Positions 23,415-33,737 of a stretch of 64,000 bases of DNA are shown one piece after another. The notes under the pieces were generated by a model. It ran no database searches. It saw only the letters and a program-made list of their open reading frames with translations, and was not told the DNA's origin. Both the position numbers and the translations under genes were made by a program. Numbering within the stretch: the first letter of the stretch is position 1; every line of letters starts with the position of its first letter. Source of the DNA: Rhizophlyctis rosea (taxonomy: Eukaryota; Chytridiomycota; Chytridiomycetes; Rhizophlyctidales; Rhizophlyctidaceae); contig JADGJC010000015.1 of assembly GCA_027596075.1 (NCBI GenBank), forward strand, positions 7,158 through 71,157. The letters run 5' to 3'.

Positions 23415-24350
23415 TTACGTCACTAATGGCGGACTTGATTGCAGCCCACCACGAAGATGAGAGCCTATCAACTTCATACGCTCAATGGCCGTTCGTCGTT
23501 TCACATCCACCTTCCCAGCATGAATTCGGCTGGCAGCATTACCATTACCAGCACCACCACCAGCAGCATTCCACGCAGTATCGAGATCGTCGTCTTTGTC
23601 CGCAAACTCGTGATTGTATGCAAACGCCTCCCAATCACTATCATCATCATCTATGTCCAGTCCGTCCATCAATGCAGCGTATTTCCCTGTCTTGAGAAAG
23701 TTGACGACGGCCGCGCCGTCCGTTTCTGGGCCAGTGTATTTTGAGTTTGTTGATGGTTGGACTATGTGAGTGCTTAAAGCTTTGGGTTTTTGTGGTGCTG
23801 CAAGTGCAGTGGGGGTTTTGGCCAGCAGTGGGGGTGATGAGAATGTGTATGATGACTCGGGAGAGTTGAGAAAGGCGAGGACTTCTGAGCCGTCTGTTGG
23901 GTCTGTTTCGGGCTGTGGTGATGCGACTGCAATGACGGTCGTGGCAGGGGAAGGATGAGCGCGTTCGTCGAGGTAGAATTCTGCGTGTGGTGCGTTGAGG
24001 GAGGTGGGGAATAGAGTTTGTTCGGACATTTCGCTGTCGGGAAGCGGTGTTCGGTGGGAGAGGGGGCGGAGAGGGGTGAGGTCGGGGAAAGGAGACTGTG
24101 GGTGCGCTGTTGACGTGGTGGATGCGGATGACACTATGTCTAGGGCTGTTGCTGTGGGTGTGTAGGAGGTGGATGTGGAGGGTTTGGACGAAGTGGAGGA
24201 CGAGAAGAGGGAGGGTGGTGGTAGTGGGGGCTGTGGTGTTTGTGAGGTAGAAGGTAGAGCATTGGCGCGACCTTTGCCCTTGTCGCGAGAGGTTTGTGAG
24301 TAGTTTGACATTGGCAGAACGAGCTGAGGTTGTTGACGCGTTGTTGTCAT
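23415..24350 (-). CDS. Disordered hypothetical protein, 311 residues
   Basis: Single minus-strand exon starting with ATG at 24350. No domain recognised. The N-terminal 110 residues are Ser/Thr/Pro-rich. Two related short motifs stand out: TDGSEVLAFLNSPESSY near residue 155 and TDGAAVVNFLKTGKYAALM near residue 210, the second followed by an acidic run and DWEAF. The C terminus is basic (VDVKRRTAIERMKLIG). Codon use is coherent over the whole length (C-ending first, G-ending later), as in neighbouring real genes. Divergent from the ERJ5-like gene, whose ATG is 326 bp away. Function unknown. Confidence 0.65.
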   Translation of the reverse strand: MTTTRQQPQLVLPMSNYSQTSRDKGKGRANALPSTSQTPQPPLPPPSLFSSSTSSKPSTSTSYTPTATALDIVSSASTTSTAHPQSPFPDLTPLRPLSHRTPLPDSEMSEQTLFPTSLNAPHAEFYLDERAHPSPATTVIAVASPQPETDPTDGSEVLAFLNSPESSYTFSSPPLLAKTPTALAAPQKPKALSTHIVQPSTNSKYTGPETDGAAVVNFLKTGKYAALMDGLDIDDDDSDWEAFAYNHEFADKDDDLDTAWNAAGGGAGNGNAASRIHAGKVDVKRRTAIERMKLIGSHLRGGLQSSPPLVT

Positions 24351-24675
24351 AGATGAGGAAGAGGTACCGGGGATGAAGAAGTTGAAGAGGAGAGGTCAAG
24401 ATGGTTTTGGTGGAGGCCGGCGCTCTTGGTTGTGCTGCGCCTCAATTGCATGTGAATTCAGCAATCAGCAAATGAATCAGTGTGTGTGTTGGCGCAGCAA
24501 GCCACTGCGTGGTGGCGCATGGGTTGGGGCCATTGGCCGCTAAAATTTGGGTTTGAACTTCGAATTTCTGGCTTCCCTCCCTCCTCCGAGTCCTCCCACG
24601 CCCAAAGCAATTGCTAGGGAACCTGTCAAAACCTTTGTTGTAAACGGGCTTTGGTGCAGGAAGGACGACGATAAC

Positions 24676-25707
24676 ATGGTGTCAATGAAGAGGCTAGTCT
24701 GTCTGTGTCTCATAGGCTGTCTGCTGCTCTTGGTGCCTTCAGTGGCCGCGTGGGAGCAGGAGGACTACGAGCTCTTTGAAATGGTAAGGAACTCAATCCT
24801 TCTACCTAATAATGTCGTATCAACCGCCACACTGAATCCTAACCCAAACTCCTTCTTTTTCTACTCTCAGAACGATAACTTACAACGTCTTCACCCCAAC
24901 AACCCCGTGGACTTTTACTCTGTAATAGGCGCAGAGCGCAAAGCCACTCCCGCAGAGATCACAAAAGCTTACCGCAAAACGTCTATGCAACTCCACCCAG
25001 ACCGCAACCCAGACCCAAAAGCCCAAGAACTCTACACCCTCCTCACCTCCATAGTTGGAATCCTCAAAGAGCCAAAATCTCGCGAACGCTATGACGCCCA
25101 CCTTGCCCGCGGCATCCCGCGCTGGGTCGGAGGCGGGTATTTCTACAACCGCTACGCGCCTAACGTCCCCATGGTCATCTTCCTCTTCCTCCTCGCCGCA
25201 TCCTTCGTGCAATACGTCACGAGCTGGATCAAATATCTCTTTGCTCAGGCGCAGGCGAAGGAGGAAGTGGCGAACGGGCCCCAGTTGACGTACGCGCAGG
25301 TCATGAAGCAGTTGAAGAAGGCCGGGGCGGATGTTGACAAGAAGGTGTTGAAGAAGGCTACACCGGAGCAGTTGGCGGCTATGGCGGCGCAGGCGGGGAG
25401 TAGGAGTGGGAGTGGGACGGCCACGCCTGCTGAGAGGGCGGAGGTGGTTCGGCCGGCCTTGAGCGATACTGCAATCGTTACAGTGCCTGTTTGGGTAGCG
25501 AGGAGTTTAGTGAGTTTGGTTCAGAACAGGGGAAAGGCCAAAGGGGAGGAAGCTGTGGGTGGGGCAGAGGGTGTAAACGGTCCTGCAGAAACCGTGTTGG
25601 AAGGGGAGGAGGGAAGTTCGGATGCGGGGATCAAGAAGCGGAGAAAGTCCAGGCGGGATCGTGTGGTGGAGGATTCCGATGCTGATTCTTCAGCCTCTGG
25701 AAGATAA
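24676..25707 (+). CDS. ER-membrane J-protein, Erj5/DNAJC1-like
   Basis: Exons 24676-24783 and 24871-25707 give 314 residues. An N-terminal signal or anchor (LVCLCLIGCLLLLVPSVAA) is followed by WEQEDYELFEM, a Trp-Glu/Asp-Phe/Tyr-Glu-Ile/Leu-Phe signature of luminal J-proteins of the Erj5/DNAJC1 type. The J domain has VDFYSVIGAERKATPAEITK and HPDRN, with the HPD intact. A second membrane segment (VPMVIFLFLLAASFVQYV) lies near residue 160, and a basic cytosolic tail (KKRRKSRRDR) ends the protein. Expected to bring BiP/Kar2 to the ER membrane. The ATG at 24676 was chosen because it directly precedes the signal sequence; the longer frame upstream opens with TTG. Confidence 0.85.
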   Translation: MVSMKRLVCLCLIGCLLLLVPSVAAWEQEDYELFEMVRNSILLPNNVVSTATLNPNPNSFFFYSQNDNLQRLHPNNPVDFYSVIGAERKATPAEITKAYRKTSMQLHPDRNPDPKAQELYTLLTSIVGILKEPKSRERYDAHLARGIPRWVGGGYFYNRYAPNVPMVIFLFLLAASFVQYVTSWIKYLFAQAQAKEEVANGPQLTYAQVMKQLKKAGADVDKKVLKKATPEQLAAMAAQAGSRSGSGTATPAERAEVVRPALSDTAIVTVPVWVARSLVSLVQNRGKAKGEEAVGGAEGVNGPAETVLEGEEGSSDAGIKKRRKSRRDRVVEDSDADSSASGR

Positions 25708-26108
25708 TGTTTGAAGCAGATTATGGCTTGTTCCAAATGGTCAAGACAAATATGGATGTTGCCGTCATCCAGGAATACCTACTACTTATCCGCATAGATT
25801 GTATTTAAACGGTCGTTGGAATCAAGCAACATGAATTCTTTCAGAACTTGTGATGATGGGTCTTATGCCACTTAGGAATCATGCGTGCACTCTGTCAGAA
25901 TAGCGTGACAAGGAGCAGCCTGGAATGGCTCATCACATCATTTCTGATAATGTCCCATGCCACGCGCAAAGTGTATCCCTTTCCATTTTGTTCAAGATCC
26001 ATCTGAAAATGATATGCAAAATCCCATCGTCGAGGGCAGCACCTTGTTCACCATCCAATTACCGGTACCAAAATCCTCCTTGTTCTCACAAACATTTCAC
26101 ACCCACAA
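25708..26108. other. Convergent 3' intergenic region
   Basis: 401 bp between the ERJ5-like and DYNC2LI1 stops, ordinary AT-moderate sequence with no supported gene. Confidence 0.5.
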
Positions 26109-27995
26109 TCACGAAACAGCAACACCCATCTTAGCCGCCACAGATCTCGAATAACTCTTTCCCGTCCTCTTGCTGCCAGCTTTATCCCCCGCACCTGTGA
26201 GTGCCGCCAAAAAGTCTTTCTCCTTGGCCTTGCGTTCGTTTGCACGACGGAGGCGCTCAAGTTCCTGGCTGTCATGTCACAAGATAGTGAGAGGAGGTGT
26301 CATTGATGGCCACACGGACGATAGGGAAGATGCAGATATACATACTCTTTCTGTGCTCGCACGCTGTCTACCAAAGGCTCTGGTTCGAGGTTTAGCTCGA
26401 TGGTTTCCTTTGTTGATGCAGTTTGTGCTATGGAAAAGACACATCATTGTGAGTTGTTCACAATACAATCTCGACAGAGAAGTCACTAGTGCAATATCCT
26501 TACCCCCACCACCAGTCCCAACAACCCTCTCCACCTCCGCCTTCCATTGCCGCCACGTCGCGACCTGCTGCTTCCCCACCACGGCCGCCACGGAATCATA
26601 TGATGGAGGTGGACCTATTTGCGAGATGGAGTCCTGGCCCGCGAGAATGAGAAGGGGTTTGGTGTGATCTGGTTGACCTGATTTTGGTGCAGAGGTGCGG
26701 AATGCGTGGTGGGAGAGGAGTTGGCGTGTCTACAGTGTTTGAACGAGGTGTGTCCATCAGGATCAAACCAATGAGTGGGCCGATGGATGTCTTCTGCATG
26801 TGTTACCTTGGCAACAAGGTTCTCATCCTTCTGTGATGTGAAGATGAGGGATGCACCGTGGATGTGGGCTGCGTACCGGAGTGCTTTGGAGATCACTTTG
26901 CGTTTTTCTCTGTGACATGCAAAATTCCGTAAGAGGTCAGGGATCACCCATCCCTCCCACTTTCCCCATTCCAAGACTCATCTCCCACCATGAACCCACA
27001 TAAACAACCACGCCCAGACACTCACGACTCCAAATCCCTAAACAAATCCCACTTCGTCCCCACAACCACCACCGGCACCGCCAAGGGCGTCAAATACTCC
27101 TTATCAGGATGATCGACACCAAACTTCTTCCAGGTATGCGTGCGAAGGGCTTTTGGCCTTTTGGATCCGCGGGATTCCAGGGAATTGAGGATGGATGTGA
27201 TGCGGGTTGAGATTTTGGTGATGAAGTGGTCGAGGTTTGGGAGGAGGGTTGGTGGCTGAGAGAGATGGGGTGATGTTAGAGGGACAGTAAACAAAGGTGG
27301 AAGGTGGAGATAGAATCGTCCTTACGTCAGATAGATCAAGTGTGATGACGAATGTGCACATGTGGACATTTGTTTCTGTTATTGGTATGTCAATGAGATC
27401 TGATAGGAAGGTTCCTCCAGCTATCGGATGTGTTGCCCCAATCAGAAATTCGTTCAGGGTCCAATTCGAGCTTCGTTCAAGAGGGACCGTACCCAGCTCC
27501 CATATATGTGTTACATCCTTCACAGCATTCACACCGCGCGTTCGTCTTCCGAATGTGTACTCCAGTCCGACTGTCGGTGTTGCAGCTTCCTCTGTAATGA
27601 TGGACGAAAGGAAAATTTCGCATTCAATTCTTCAAAGCACATAGCGGCCAACCAACACTTATCTCCTGCTTCCTCACCTCTATCCAGAAACCTCAACACC
27701 ATTGACGTCTTCCCAGACTGCTTACTCCCCACTAAATACATAATGGTCTCCACTCCATTATCCAAATCTGAACTACACAGATTAGCCATCTATTATCAAA
27801 TTCCACCATAGCAAAAAGCACTCCTCACCACCTACTCTCAGACGTCTTCTTCTCCCTCTCCTTAGCCTCCTTCACTAATGTCCAAATATCCTTCCGTATC
27901 CCGCTCTTGACCGGTTCACCAGGCTGGGAGGACCCCTCCGGCCCAAGATTCGTACTAGTGCGGCGTTCAGGCATTGATGAATCCAGAACGCCCAT
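26109..27995 (-). CDS. Cytoplasmic dynein 2 light intermediate chain 1
   Basis: Nine minus-strand exons: 27995-27836, 27767-27678, 27591-27493, 27420-27326, 27255-27026, 26909-26807, 26729-26504, 26427-26346, 26268-26109; 414 residues, in frame throughout. N terminus has IWTLVKEAKEREKK. A P-loop-like MYLVGSKQSGKTSMVLRFLDR follows, then VGLEYTFGRRTRGVN, HIWELAGGTFLSDLIDIPIT, VVVVGTKWDLF (N/TKxD box), EKRKVISKALRYAAHIHGA and the coiled end AQKDQELERLRRANERK. These match DYNC2LI1, the light intermediate chain of the retrograde intraflagellar-transport dynein-2 motor. Its presence indicates a flagellated life stage. The second exon start is fixed by frame: only the acceptor before the LDNG codons avoids a stop. 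Confidence 0.92.
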
Positions 27996-28496
27996 TTTTA
28001 ACGTGCGATATGGACAGGAGTTGTTATTTAAGATTGCTATTTTACAATTTTTGAAGTATGATGAAGCAGATCGCCACTCAAGAATTTCGAAACGAGCGGG
28101 TTTTGGAACTGGAAAGGGGTTGTGGCAAGCGGTGGCTTTGTTGCTTACACAACGTGACTGGGTACGCGCGGGTCCAGTCCCTCATCAGAAATCCATCCTT
28201 GAATTTTGTTATTAAGTGACACAGGAACATCTTCATCCTCCAATCTCGTTGTGTCGTAAAGCTAGCTTGCATCACCATATCGTGAATTCGATTGTTAAAT
28301 AGCGAGTGGTTGTGGTACAGACCGAGAAAACCCCATTTAAATAAACTATGACAGAAACCGCCTGAATATCCATCATTCCCCGAGAATTTCCAAAACGAAT
28401 CTCACGCAATCATATCTTTATAATCATGTTATGGTTCCAGACACAGAATTTTGCACAATTTTGAGACAGCTATGATAAACAATCAGCCCTGTTAAA
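27996..28496. other. Upstream region of DYNC2LI1
   Basis: 501 bp. AT-rich from 28000 to 28070 and 28330 to 28480. An imperfect palindrome gttgcttacacaac lies at about 28138-28151 and superficially recalls an RFX X-box, but the half-site spacing does not fit. No gene supported. Confidence 0.4.
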
Positions 28497-28748
28497 TCAC
28501 TTCTCAACGTCACTATGATCTTGTGCGTACGGATCTGCACCACCGGACTCAGTGGGTGACGAAGGATGTTGGGTAGGAGGTTGGCCTTGAGGGAGAGGAA
28601 GCGGAGGTAGCGCCTCTAGAAGCGGTGATGTGGACTCGGGTGTCTTTACGTGCACTGGCTGGTAAGGAAGCGGTTGAACCAGTGGGGGCTCTTCGGGTAC
28701 TGGTGGTGCACGTGGAGGTTGGAAGAATAGAAGGCCGAATCCGACCAT
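28497..28748 (-). CDS. Small hypothetical proline-rich protein, 83 residues
   Basis: ATG-initiated minus-strand ORF. The N terminus MVGFGLLFFQPP is short and hydrophobic, followed by a Pro/Glu/Gln-rich region and an acidic end (DHSDVEK). It may be the last exon of a longer gene, because a related frame continues upstream to about 28957. No family recognised. The codons are not clearly biased; could be chance. Confidence 0.35.
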   Translation of the reverse strand: MVGFGLLFFQPPRAPPVPEEPPLVQPLPYQPVHVKTPESTSPLLEALPPLPLPQGQPPTQHPSSPTESGGADPYAQDHSDVEK

Positions 28749-29304
28749 GATTTTTGGAGGATAAGATGTGTACGGCCGTGAGTGGGAGATGCCAAACTGT
28801 TACACTCCAGCTGACGCAGAAAAGTCCGTTGAGTGTTTGTGTGCAGGAAAATCCTTGAAAAAGTAAGCAGATGAAGTCTTTGAGCAAATGAATGTGCTAC
28901 CAAATACGCGGGAACCAGGCCCGTGAACGGTGGAAATTTTTCAGCGGGGTCGGACATTTATCAGATCTCAGATCAGACACTGATGATCAAGCCCACTACA
29001 TGCTTCACAAGGGCATAGATAAGAGGGCTCGCACGCCATTCACATCTACTTGTCAATGTACCCAATCCACTATCCATCCAACACGCGACAAATGAATGCG
29101 ATCATGAAAATGTCCAGGCCATAGCAAAAGCCCTTTCAGGCAAACTCCTCAAACAACCACGAAACCCAGCTCCCCAAACATCTTCATGCAGATGCTCCGA
29201 TCACCAGAAGATGTACCAAACCGGCACCTTCAGTCCCTTCAAAAACCGGGCACCCCCCATGCATGATCCACAACCCTTGAGGTCGACGCCCAATCTTCCC
29301 AATC
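28749..29304. other. Intergenic
   Basis: 556 bp between the small ORF and the membrane-protein gene. Overlapping short frames on both strands; none supported. Confidence 0.4.
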
Positions 29305-31502
29305 ATGAAAGACAAACACATCCCATCCGCTCTATCCGGCACATCCTCCCCACCCTCAAACTCAACCCCCTTCGAACCGACCAACATCTTTTTAACAATC
29401 CTCGCATCCATCCTATCAAACTTTACTATCCTCGCGATATGTCTTGCAACGATTGTATCGTCCGCGACATCCTCCATCACGGTGCCAACGAATTCATGGA
29501 AGGAAACACTAGCGGTGTGGTGTATTGGGATCGCAGTACAAGCGGCGTTCCTGGCCATCATCACTCTCATCCGGACTGGATGCCAGATATGGTTTGCGCA
29601 CAGGTTTACAACGATGGGTATGAGTGCGGGTGAGATGGTCGCGGCTTGGTCGGCACTCTACAGTGGATCATTACGCGGGTTGGAGGATCTGGTGGCGGGG
29701 TTTAGTCCCATAGCGGTGATATTGATGATTGTGCTTGTTGCGGAGGTTGTGGTGTTGGGGAGTGTGGGGAATTTGGTGGTGAAGAAGGATGTTGGGGAGG
29801 TGAGGGATAGGGGGAACGTGACGGGGATGGGGATGGTGAATTCTGGTGTTGCAGGGTTTGATGTGGGTGATGCAGCGGATTTGGTGACAAGTCATTTGGG
29901 TGCTTTGAGTGAGGTTGGGTGGACGGATAGGGCAGTGGTGCCGCGGCAGTGGTTACCTTCCGAGAACGCTACATGTGATGACTCAACGGGAATATGCTCC
30001 TACATCTCCTGGGTGACGCCAACGCCCTTCAATGTATCCCTATTCCCAACTCTAAACTTATCCCCTCCAACCGACCCCGTCACCAACGACACCCCCACCT
30101 TCACCCCCCAAATCCCCTCCTTCCTCCCCAACGACACAATAACAATGAACACAACCCTCTACGCCATCAACACAACCTGCCGCCCATCCCCAACCCTCCA
30201 ACTAAACTACTACCTAACATACCGAACATACTGGCAAGTCACCTGGACCTCCAGCAACAACGCCACGAAACTCCGCTCAGATGGTGCCGTCATGCCAACA
30301 AAGTACAAGTCGCCGGAAATCGGGGTGTTCCAAATGGTCAATGCTTCTGCTGCTACGATGTCGGATTTGTATTATGTTAGACCGGGCGGGGAGTTGACGT
30401 TTGCGGTTTATGCAAGGAATTTCCAGGGGCAGTTTGAGGGGTTTACGTATGTTGCTGATCCGGTGGTAGCTAATACGACTGTGGGGTTGGCGCTTTGTAC
30501 CATTTCTGCTCGAAAGGGGTATGGGATGACGGCCATGAGAATCAAAGACGTCGCTCCAACCATTACCTCCACAATCTTTTCCGTCACCAACGTCACATTC
30601 GATGAAACACCCATATTTGACAAAACGCTCTCCGGTTTCGCCCCAACTCAAATTGTAGGGCGGGCAATAGGCCAATTGTCGTGCGTATTTTGGTCGTGTC
30701 CAACTCGCGGAGGAATACCATGGTTCGACAGACGGTATGGCATCATTGACCGTGTTCCCATGGAGCCGGAAGAATGGAACGGGCAGCTAGGCCGAATGGC
30801 GACGGTACTGAGCGGTGCGGCGGGTAGAGTCTTGGCAGCCCTGTCAGTTATGGACGCTGCAGAAGCATACGAGTACCAAATTCTGAATGAAGGATTATCA
30901 CATACACTGTAAGTTGAATACATCTGACCAATTCGCACTCTACCATACAACCCCACCATTCTAAACAAACACCCCCCAGCACAATAACCCAACCCTGCAG
31001 CATCATCCTCCTCCTAGGCTCCCTCTCCTCCCTCCTCCTCCTTTTCTTCTACGCCCTCTACGCCCTCCTCCCACCCCGAAAACGCTCCCTCCACCTCGGA
31101 ATCCGCGCAACAGAATCAATCTACTCCCTCCTCTCCTCCTTCGAAGCGCCCATCATCCACGCCCGGACAGGCAGTAACGAGCCCACCGTCGTCAAGAAAG
31201 CCCTAAAGAACCACGTGGTGATGCTTGCTGCAACGGGTGGAGGGCATATGGGTGTTGATGCGCTGGATAAAGGGGAGGTGAAGAAGGTTTTGAAGGAGAG
31301 TAGGAAGGTGGGTGGGGCTAGTTTGGCGGAGTTAAGGACGACGATGAGGATGGGGAAGGAGGGGAAGGAGAAGGAGTTTGTGAGTGCGGGGATGAGTGGG
31401 ATGGCGTTGATGGGTGTTTCGACGAAGAGTGCGGTGATGCAGCCGGAGGAAAGTGGGGAGAGTGTTAGTCTTGACTCGGGACCTTTGCCTGGTTCAAAAT
31501 GA
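29305..31502 (+). CDS. Multi-pass or two-ended membrane glycoprotein, unknown function
   Basis: Exons 29305-30908 and 30980-31502 give 708 residues. Near the N terminus lie three hydrophobic segments (about 28-52, 70-87 and 133-152). A long central region (about 170-520) is rich in N-glycosylation sequons such as NVS, NDT, NTT, NAT and NVT and has several Cys, so it is probably extracellular or luminal. A final membrane helix, IILLLGSLSSLLLLFFYALYALL, straddles residues 541-563 and precedes a basic/acidic cytosolic tail. This layout (N-terminal helices, glycosylated ectodomain, C-terminal helix) is common among fungal cell-surface proteins of unknown function. The ATG at 29305 is the first in a coherent frame. 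Codon preference flips between C-rich and G-rich blocks several times. Confidence 0.75.
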
Positions 31503-32187
31503 AGTTGAAAGTTAACTACTATACAAGCTAATTTTAGCGCTTGATATCTTCTATGTGCAAAAGAATTTCAGAAGATGTTTAGATTTACAGGAGATGCTCC
31601 CATCCGTCTTGTTTATCGGGGCTCCTCAAATCTGTCCGGCAGGGGGGTTGGCCGCCGGTGATGCTGAACGACCCATCGAACCAATGAACGCGTGCCGGAT
31701 CAAGATCAGCTTTGAGTCCCATTTTCCGTGTTGCTGGATGCGGAAGCTTGAAGCATCCCAACCCACAAACAAATGCTCAGACTCGGAAATGGAAGGCATC
31801 GGCAACCAGCACCAGCCAAAAGCACCTCTGGAGCCGCTGGGTGCCGGATGGAATGCCATTCGTGCTCGATTTCCTTTCAATAGATTCGTTGCACAGCCCA
31901 ACTCATTGATAATTTGCTATAAACTTTTGCAGATACTAGAACTTTTGTCCGGGCTTGCGATACAGAAGGTTCTCTGATAATCAATGTCTCAACGGAAGGA
32001 CCCGTCAGAGGAAATTTCCAAGTCTCTCCACAGCAGCGCGCAGCGTGGCGCAATCAAAATGCGTTTCAGGGCTCACAAAACACAAAATCGAAATGATTGC
32101 CAAAACATTACTATCGACATTACTATTCCATCCCGAGGTGAGCACATCTACAGAAACTATCTATTCCAAACCAATACTGCCTTAATA
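31503..32187. other. Intergenic, no gene supported
   Basis: Opposing ORFs of 90-140 codons at 31555-31977 (+) and 31626-31901 (-) overlap and neither has domains, splice partners or codon bias. I treat the stretch as non-coding. Confidence 0.4.
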
Positions 32188-32871
32188 AACTTCTTGGTCC
32201 TTGCATCGCTGATACAACTTGCCCGCCGCAACCCCCGCCAAAGTAAATCCTCCGAGAGCCATTACAACAGGAGCTGTGGCGGCGGCATGCAGCCGTCACC
32301 AGCGCAATACCTACGCCGCCGGCGAACAGACCACCACCCAAAGTATAGACCTCCTTCGCAAGCTCCGCATCCCATTTCAGTGTCTCTAGAAGAGCGTCCA
32401 AGAGAAGATACCCGCCAACTATGACACATACTATATACATACATACAGCTAATTCCGGAAGCAATTGTGCGAAAAAGGCGGTAACCTGTTCAACACTCCA
32501 TTCGTCGAATCGGGGAGATCAGTTGCGTCCACAACTGACGATTTGATGGTTATACCCACGGAAGAACCGAGTTTGGACTTTGGGCCGCAGTCATCGAGAT
32601 CATGGCAGAGAGGTGGGTCGTCGTATGACGGGGCTGATATTGCAGACGCGGGAAAGGCACATGATGATGTTGATTCGGGAACCAGGAGTTCCATTGTATT
32701 TTTCGTGGATGTATCATGATGGGCCTGTAATGCGCAGTACTGTGGGAGATTGTCATTGAACGGGGTCTCCGCTGCCGAGGCGTGGGCTAGAGTTGCCTCA
32801 TCGAACGAGCTGGTTGTAAATATGGAGGTAGCATCCAGTGTGTTCTGGACTAAGCAATCGACGTAGTTCAC
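32188..32871 (-). CDS. Hypothetical gene, possibly a small membrane protein
   Basis: Low-confidence minus-strand locus. One frame (32871-32449) encodes an acidic/Ser-rich stretch of 140 codons opening with GTG. An overlapping frame (about 32505-32246) encodes FDEWSVEQVTAFFAQLLPELA, which resembles the start of a SAM domain. It then gives two hydrophobic stretches (VCMYIVCVIVGGYLLL and TLGGGLFAGGV). If a 37-nt GT-AG segment (about 32285-32249) is removed, that frame continues as APVVMALGGFTLAGVAAGKLY and ends QEVY near 32188. An in-frame stop separates the SAM-like start from any ATG, so the 5' end is unresolved. The parts look real; the model is not. Confidence 0.3.
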
Positions 32872-33737
32872 AGGGTAATTGCATCTTCATCGGATTGAGT
32901 AGAGGATATGCTACTTATGCTTGACATTATGGCCGGCTGTTGAGATGAAAGGGTAGCGGAAGAAGGAGGAGGGAACCTGGTACGTGTTTGCAGCTATGAG
33001 GGAATCTGTCAAATTGTCGAGTTGAGGATGTGGCTGGGGCGAAAACTATGGACAGTCACTGGGTAATTGAACTTCCCTCTTTCTGTGTTCATCGCGTCTC
33101 ACCCTTTGGTTCAATCTGCACACAATCCCCCCCTTTCATAAAACCGAAAAAAGGGTGGATAGAGGACGCCATCCTGCGCAAAGCTGGCTTTTGTCTTAGT
33201 CAACACCTCCGAAGAATGGGGCAGCGCGGATTCTGGAAAGTTGTTGGATGTTGAGATGTTGGTTTGCCCTTTTGTCTGGGGACCGTTCAGTACCGATTTC
33301 CCCCCTCGTCATAGATCGGCCATCAAACCTTGGGCGACAGCCAAATCATTCCGGTTTGAATCCTGATGGAAAGTTACTTAGGAGTATGGCATTTTACCAT
33401 GGAAAGGAGGTATGGAATCGCCCATAGTTTGGCCTCCTGGTGCTTGAATAGGCCTGCTGGTGCTTTGAATCACCCTAATGAACGCGATGACAAGTAAATT
33501 GTCGCAAATCCTTTCAACAACTTGTAAAACATGAAGTCAATGCTATTCCATAGCCAGGGTTCTCGCCCCATAATCGCCATCAACAAAATCTACATATCTA
33601 CCTACCCTACAAACCCTACAACTACAACAGGTATCATATCATATCATACAAAAACATCAAAAATGCAAAAATCTACACCAAAACAACCCCAAAACCCTAT
33701 CCAAACCCCCTCCCTCCCCTCCCCACCACCCCACACT
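32872..33737. other. Intergenic
   Basis: 866 bp including the 3' flank of the dynamin-like gene. It holds short near-duplicates ggcctcctggtgctt and ggcctgctggtgctt at about 33430-33470. No gene supported. Confidence 0.45.

Noticed and set aside
28138..28151. X-box-like palindrome upstream of DYNC2LI1
   Set aside because: The second half-site does not match RFX consensus at any allowed spacing.
31555..31977. 140-codon plus-strand ORF between two genes
   Set aside because: No domain or coding bias, overlapping minus-strand ORF of similar quality.
33346..33372. ccggtttgaatcctgatgg, T-loop-like sequence
   Set aside because: The bases flanking the loop do not pair (ccgg versus cctg) and no matching acceptor stem is found upstream.
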